From Vulcanococcus limneticus LL (GTDB lineage: Bacteria > Cyanobacteriota > Cyanobacteriia > PCC-6307 > Cyanobiaceae): a stretch of 64,000 nucleotides of DNA. The notes beneath the pieces were generated by a model, which searched no databases, was not told the origin of the DNA, and was given only the letters and a program-made list of their open reading frames with translations. The stretch spans positions 19,791 to 83,790 of the forward strand of contig NZ_NQLA01000009.1 in NCBI RefSeq assembly GCF_002252705.1, written 5' to 3'. Both the position numbers and the translations under genes were made by a program. Shown piece after piece: positions 60,073 to 64,000 of this stretch; the stretch's first letter is position 1; each line of letters starts with the position of its first letter.

Positions 60073-60483
60073 TCAGCCGCGCCAGCCGGGTCGGGAGCCT
60101 CGCACCCGCTGACCCCGCCCGCGCACCACCTCCAGGGGCACGTACTGCTCGTCGGGCAGCAGCACCGGCAGATCGAACACAACACGGCCGCCGGAGCGGC
60201 CCGTGAGCACCACACCGATCGGTTCGAGGCCGCTGGGACCCTGCTCGATGTAGAGGAAGTAAACGCGGCGGGCCCGAGCGATCACCTCTCCGCTGTTGAT
60301 GCGATCCCAGCGCACATCCAGGTTGCGCGGCACCGGGTTGCGTTGATCGGAAGTGCGGGGCTCGGTGCGGCGCGAGTCGGACCGCAGGTCCGGGCGCAGC
60401 GGCTGACCGGAAGGTCCGGCTGCTCCCCTGATCTCAAAGGAGAGGGAACCGCCGGACGCAGGGGCGTCGGATTTTGGAGTCAC
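60073..60483 (-). CDS. Conserved protein of unknown function
   Basis: A 136-residue basic protein. Residues 1-50 are Arg/Ser/Pro-rich and probably disordered. The rest has beta-strand character (RRVYFLYIEQGPSGLEPIGVVLTG, then GRVVFDLPVLLPDEQYVPLEVVRG) and a basic Gly/Arg end. No membrane segment or known domain. GTG at 60483 lies right beside the stem-loop that follows prk; the gene ends 22 bases before pilD, same strand. Confidence 0.62.
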   Translation of the reverse strand: MTPKSDAPASGGSLSFEIRGAAGPSGQPLRPDLRSDSRRTEPRTSDQRNPVPRNLDVRWDRINSGEVIARARRVYFLYIEQGPSGLEPIGVVLTGRSGGRVVFDLPVLLPDEQYVPLEVVRGRGQRVRGSRPGWRG

Positions 60484-60498
60484 CGGGTCCGCCTGACC

Positions 60499-60520
60499 GC
60501 CCCAGACTAGGGTCTGGGGC
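60499..60520. terminator. Strong stem-loop after prk
   Basis: GCCCCAGAC-TAGG-GTCTGGGGC, a perfect 9-bp stem with a 4-base loop, 27 bases after the prk stop and 15 bases before the next start. No U tract follows, so it may act as a pause or RNA-end stabiliser rather than a classic terminator. Confidence 0.6.
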
Positions 60521-60547
60521 TGGCAAGGAACCGATCCGGGACATGGA

Positions 60548-61450
60548 TCAGGCGAACGCCTTCTTCTCCTGGATCAGGCGATGGATGATCGGGGTGAGGA
60601 TCAGCTCCATCGCGAAGCCCATCTTGCCGCCATCCACCACGATCGAGGTGGGGCTGGACATGAACGAATCGTGGATCATCGCCAGCAGGTGCTGGAAATC
60701 GATGCCCCACTTCTCACGGGCACCCTTGCGGAAGTGGATGATCACGAAGGATTCATCCGGGGTGGGGATGTTCCGGATCGTGAACGGGTTGGAGGTGTCC
60801 ACGGTGGGGATCCGCTGGAAGTTGATGTCCGTGCGGCTGAACTGCGGGCAGATGTGGTTGATGTAGTCCGGCATCCGGCGCAGGATCGTGTCCACGGTGG
60901 CCTCGGCGGAGTAACCGCGCTCGGCGTTGTCGCGGGCGATCTTCTGGATCCACTCCAGGTTCACGATCGGCACCACGCCCACCAGCAGATCGGCCAGCGA
61001 GGCCACGTCGTAGCCCTCGCCCACCACGCCGCCGTGCAGACCTTCATAGAAGAGCAGGTCAGTGCCGGATGGGATGGCCTCCCAAGGGGTGAACTGGCCG
61101 GGTTCCAGGCTGGTGCCGAGCCGGCCATTGTGGTCGGCCGCCTCCTCCACGGAGTGCAGGTAGTAGCGCTTCTGGCCGGAGCCAGTCTCGCCGTAGCTGC
61201 GGAACAGCTCCTCCAGCTTGTCGAACAGGTTGGCCTCGGGGCCGAAGTGGGAGAAGTTCTCTCCCTTGGCCAGGGCCGTGGCCATGGCCTCCTTCATCGG
61301 GCCGCGCTCGTAGCGGTGATAGCTGTCGCCCTCCACCACCGCAGGGGTGATGCCTTCGCGCTTGAAGATGTGTTCAAACGCGCGCTTGACGGTGCTGGTC
61401 CCTGCGCCGGAGGAACCGGTAACAGCCACAACCGGGTGACGCTTCGACAT
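60548..61450 (-). CDS. prk: Phosphoribulokinase, class I (proteobacterial) type
   Basis: Phosphoribulokinase makes ribulose-1,5-bisphosphate, the CO2 acceptor of Rubisco. The 300-residue protein starts MSKRHPVVAVTGSSGAGTST with the P-loop at about 12-20, then VVEGDSYHRYERGPMKEAM, FSHFGPEANLFDKL, LFYEGLHGGVVGEGYDVA (Walker B region) and MPDYINHICPQFSRTDINFQR. Length and motifs fit the octameric class I enzyme of proteobacteria rather than the longer, thioredoxin-regulated plant/beta-cyanobacterial class II. The paired regulatory Cys of class II near the P-loop are absent. No CP12 gene is near. Confidence 0.94.
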   Translation of the reverse strand: MSKRHPVVAVTGSSGAGTSTVKRAFEHIFKREGITPAVVEGDSYHRYERGPMKEAMATALAKGENFSHFGPEANLFDKLEELFRSYGETGSGQKRYYLHSVEEAADHNGRLGTSLEPGQFTPWEAIPSGTDLLFYEGLHGGVVGEGYDVASLADLLVGVVPIVNLEWIQKIARDNAERGYSAEATVDTILRRMPDYINHICPQFSRTDINFQRIPTVDTSNPFTIRNIPTPDESFVIIHFRKGAREKWGIDFQHLLAMIHDSFMSSPTSIVVDGGKMGFAMELILTPIIHRLIQEKKAFA

Positions 61451-61503
61451 CGGCGCAGGGAGCGAGAAAAACGGAGATGAGTTTGGCAGGTCGCCGGTCA
61501 GGG

Positions 61504-61531
61504 CCGGCAGGGCGCCTTAGGCCCCTGCCGG
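61504..61531 (-). terminator. Long stem-loop after leuB
   Basis: Left arm CCGGCAGGGCGCC, loop TTA, right arm GGCCCCTGCCGG: twelve base pairs with one bulged C. It starts 6 bases after the leuB stop. It lacks a U tract, like other hairpins in this window. Confidence 0.62.
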
Positions 61532-61537
61532 GGTTGC

Positions 61538-62620
61538 TCAGGCCTCCAGGGCCGCCAGCAGCTGCTCGCCCATGGCGCGGCAGCCCAGCTGGGTGCAGCC
61601 CTCGGCCATCAGGTCGCCGGTGCGGAAGCCCGCCGCCAGGGTGCGTTCCACCGCCAGTTCCAGGTCGGCGGCGGCCGCCTCCTGCTTCAGGCCGATCCGG
61701 AGCAGCATCGCGGCGCTGAGCACCATGGCCATCGGGTTGGCCCTGTCCTGGCCGGCAATGTCCGGGGCGGAGCCGTGGATCGGCTCGAACAGGCCGGGGC
61801 CACTCTCACCCAGGGAAGCGGAGGGGAGCATGCCGATCGAGCCGCTGAGCATGGCGGCCTCGTCGCTGAGGATGTCGCCGAACAGGTTGCTGGTCAGCAG
61901 CACGTCGAACTGGCGGGGGGCCCGCACCAGCTGCATGGCGGCGTTGTCCACGTACATGTGGCTCAGCTCCACCGCCGGGAACTCGGCGTGGATCGCCTCG
62001 ACCCGGTCGCGCCAGAGCTGGCTCACATCCAGCACGTTGGCCTTGTCGACGCTGCAGAGTCGGCCGCTGCGCTCGCCGGCCAGCTGGAAGCCCACCCTGG
62101 CGATCCGGTCGATCTCGAAGTCGGAGTAGGCCATGGTGTTGAAGGCCCGCACGTGGCCATCGGCCTCCACGCGGCCCTTGGGGGTGCCGAAGTAGACGCC
62201 GCCGGTGAGCTCCCGCACCACCAGCAGGTCCACCCCCTCGATCACCTCGCGCTTGAGGCTGGAGGCCTCCACCAGGGCGGGGATGATCTTCACCGGCCTC
62301 AGGTTGGCGAACAGGCCCAGGCCGGCCCGCAGGCCCAGCAGGCCGCTCTCGGGGCGCTGCTGGCGGGGCAGGCTGTCGTACTGGGGCGAGCCGATGGCGG
62401 CCAGCAGCACCGCGTCGGCGGCCCTGCAGGCCTCCAGGGTGCTGGCGGGCAGGGGCTCACCGGTGGCGTCGATGGCGGCGCCGCCCATGGGCTGCTCGTC
62501 GTAGACCAGCGAGAAGCCGTGGCGGCGGCTCACGGCATCCAGCAGCTGGCGGGCCACCGCGGTGATCTCCGGGCCGATGCCGTCGCCGGGGAGCAGGGTG
62601 ATCCGGTAGCTGGACGTCAT
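61538..62620 (-). CDS. leuB: 3-isopropylmalate dehydrogenase
   Basis: LeuB oxidises and decarboxylates 3-isopropylmalate in leucine synthesis, using NAD and Mg or Mn. The 360-residue protein has [13 protein letters not shown] at the start, [38 protein letters not shown], the metal-binding [10 protein letters not shown] and [15 protein letters not shown], and the C-terminal [17 protein letters not shown] at 62620 gives [14 protein letters not shown]. Followed downstream by prk after an 87-base gap that holds the stem-loop. Confidence 0.97.
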   Translation of the reverse strand: MTSSYRITLLPGDGIGPEITAVARQLLDAVSRRHGFSLVYDEQPMGGAAIDATGEPLPASTLEACRAADAVLLAAIGSPQYDSLPRQQRPESGLLGLRAGLGLFANLRPVKIIPALVEASSLKREVIEGVDLLVVRELTGGVYFGTPKGRVEADGHVRAFNTMAYSDFEIDRIARVGFQLAGERSGRLCSVDKANVLDVSQLWRDRVEAIHAEFPAVELSHMYVDNAAMQLVRAPRQFDVLLTSNLFGDILSDEAAMLSGSIGMLPSASLGESGPGLFEPIHGSAPDIAGQDRANPMAMVLSAAMLLRIGLKQEAAAADLELAVERTLAAGFRTGDLMAEGCTQLGCRAMGEQLLAALEA

Positions 62621-62713
62621 AGGTCTGGAGGGGGCTGGACCGCCGGGCGCGGGGTTCGGGGCAGGGCGCGAGGCTACGGCCCGGCCGGCCGAGGCTCCGG
62701 ATGGCGGGCTGCG

Positions 62714-63793
62714 TCAGTCCTCGCTGCGCGCCTCGGCCGCCTTTTCCAGCCTCCGCAGCCCCTTGGCCAGGTCCGGCAGCTTGTTGAAGGCGGCGGAACA
62801 GCGCAGCCAGAGCCGGTTGGGAATCGCCGGGTAGCCGCTCACCACCTCGCCGGCCGCCACCTCGCCGTGGATTCCGGATTTGGACGAGGCGATGGCCCGA
62901 TCGCCGATGGTGGCCCGGTTGGCGACCCCCACCTGGCCCGCCAGGATCACGCCGTTGCCCAGGCGTGCGCCGCCGGCGATGCCCACCTGGGCCGCCAGGG
63001 CGCAGCCGCGGCCGGTGCTGACGCCGTGGCCCACGTGCACCAGGTTGTCGATCTTGGTGCCGGCGCCGATGCGGGTCTCGCCCACCGAGGGGCGATCGAT
63101 GGTGCTGCCGCAGCCCACCTCCACGCCGTCTTCAAGCACCACCAGACCGGTCTGGGGCATCTTGCGCCAGCCGCTGGCGGTGGGCACGAAGCCGAAGCCC
63201 TCACTGCCGATCACGGCGTTGGAGTGCACCACGCAGCCGCGGCCGAGGCGGCTGCCGGGGTGGAGCACGGCGCCGGCGTGAAGCTCACAGCCCTCGCCCA
63301 GTTCCACGTCGTCGTAGATCACCACGCCGGGGTGGATCGTGCTGCCGTCGCCGATCCGCACCTGGCCACCGATCACCGTCTGGGCGCCCACGTGCACCCC
63401 CACTCCGAGCTGGGCGCCGGGATCGACCACGGCGCTGGGGTGGATGCCGGCGGGCTTGGGCTGGCGCGGATGGAGGGCCTCAAGGGCCTCAGCGAAGCCC
63501 AGGCGCGGATCGGCCAGGGCGATCCAGGCCAGGCCCCGCTGCGTGGCCTGCTGTTGCAGCTCGGCCGCCCCATCGCCCCGGGCCGGGATCAGCACGGCAC
63601 TGGCGCCCGTGGCGGCGAGGGCCGCCGCCAGGGCGTGGCCGGCCTCCAGGAAGCTCAGCTGGCCGGGCCCGGCCTGGTCGAGGGCGGCGGCGCCGCCCAG
63701 CTCGGGATCCTGGGCCAGGTGGCGGGCCGGCCCGGCGCCATCGCCACTGGCCCTGACTTCACCCAGGTGGCTGAGCAGCTCGCTGAAGCGCAT
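62714..63793 (-). CDS. lpxD: UDP-3-O-acylglucosamine N-acyltransferase
   Basis: LpxD adds the N-linked acyl chain in lipid A synthesis. The 359-residue protein has a 110-residue N-terminal uridine-binding domain and a left-handed beta-helix of hexapeptide repeats (about 115-300; for example [31 protein letters not shown]). The catalytic-His region includes [29 protein letters not shown], and a C-terminal helical part follows. ATG at 63793. Presence of lpxD fits a Gram-negative outer membrane with lipid A. Confidence 0.95.
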   Translation of the reverse strand: MRFSELLSHLGEVRASGDGAGPARHLAQDPELGGAAALDQAGPGQLSFLEAGHALAAALAATGASAVLIPARGDGAAELQQQATQRGLAWIALADPRLGFAEALEALHPRQPKPAGIHPSAVVDPGAQLGVGVHVGAQTVIGGQVRIGDGSTIHPGVVIYDDVELGEGCELHAGAVLHPGSRLGRGCVVHSNAVIGSEGFGFVPTASGWRKMPQTGLVVLEDGVEVGCGSTIDRPSVGETRIGAGTKIDNLVHVGHGVSTGRGCALAAQVGIAGGARLGNGVILAGQVGVANRATIGDRAIASSKSGIHGEVAAGEVVSGYPAIPNRLWLRCSAAFNKLPDLAKGLRRLEKAAEARSED

Positions 63794-64000
63794 TCCCGGA
63801 TCGCCTAATCGGCCGGATCGTAGGCGCGCCGGTCGGGCTGGCGGCCACTGGAGTGGTGCGAGCGTCAGCCGGCGCTGGGGGCCTGAGCCGCGCTGGCCAG
63901 GGTCGGTGACTGCCAGGAAAGATGACGCCCCTGCCGCCGATCAGGCTGCCATCACCAACGTACTCGCAGTGACGGCGCTTTCCGGTGGTGGCGGATTGAT
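63794..64000. other. Right-edge sequence without a recognisable gene
   Basis: Upstream of lpxD. A minus-strand frame stays open from the right edge across this stretch without a recognisable motif, so part of a further gene may begin outside the window. I see no RNA gene or repeat. Confidence 0.4.

Overview
This GC-rich window comes from a picocyanobacterium of the Synechococcus/Cyanobium (alpha-cyanobacterial) type. The evidence is oxygenic-photosynthesis genes (acsF, psb30, a PAM68-like photosystem II factor), a Calvin-cycle phosphoribulokinase and class II aldolase, outer-membrane lipid A synthesis (lpxD), cyanobacterium-specific small families (DUF1816, DUF2996, Ycf20-like) and very tight gene packing. 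I could recognise no tRNA, rRNA, CRISPR array, prophage or insertion sequence.

Layout. 0-16.7 kb is core housekeeping: the end of carA, a STAS protein, mini-RNase III, a TrmH-family rRNA methyltransferase with a very long disordered N-terminus, gatA, dnaE (uninterrupted at the classic cyanobacterial split-intein site), a PAM68-like gene, rpsO, ruvA, a lipoprotein, a DMT permease, an MscS channel and dnaG.

16.7-29.6 kb is the most distinctive part, a signalling and mutagenesis block. On the + strand lie a REC/HD-GYP regulator, a membrane GAF sensor with no output domain, and a 1662-residue hybrid histidine kinase; the sensor and the kinase overlap by 4 bases. On the - strand lie umuD, a GAF/HD-GYP protein, a truncated HD-GYP remnant, a GGDEF diguanylate cyclase and umuC. 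Thus umuD and umuC are separated by a cyclic-di-GMP cassette on the same strand. Each has its own LexA-box-like dyad 31-33 bases before its start, which suggests that the mutasome genes are SOS-controlled and surrounded by c-di-GMP turnover genes.

29.6-46.9 kb returns to core functions: a PPC-glutaredoxin fusion, rlmH/fmt, the TldD/TldE pair, acsF, ubiX, an RNase II-family protein that appears to have lost its catalytic residues, two half-size UPF0016 transporters, a YkgJ-type Fe-S protein, psb30, recJ, a CbbY-type phosphatase/Ycf20-like/glycerate-kinase-like operon and rpmF.

47-63.8 kb holds an FtsH with no visible first membrane helix, a bicupin, a MoaD-like carrier beside threonine synthase, a UPF0182 membrane protein, class II fba, a 37-residue protein with its own ribosome site and terminator, an accD/exported protein/Gfo-Idh-MocA chain joined by 4-base GTGA overlaps, a prepilin peptidase, prk, leuB and lpxD. 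Many stem-loops between genes have strong stems but no U tract; the two clearest intrinsic terminators lie downstream of fba and of the 37-residue gene.
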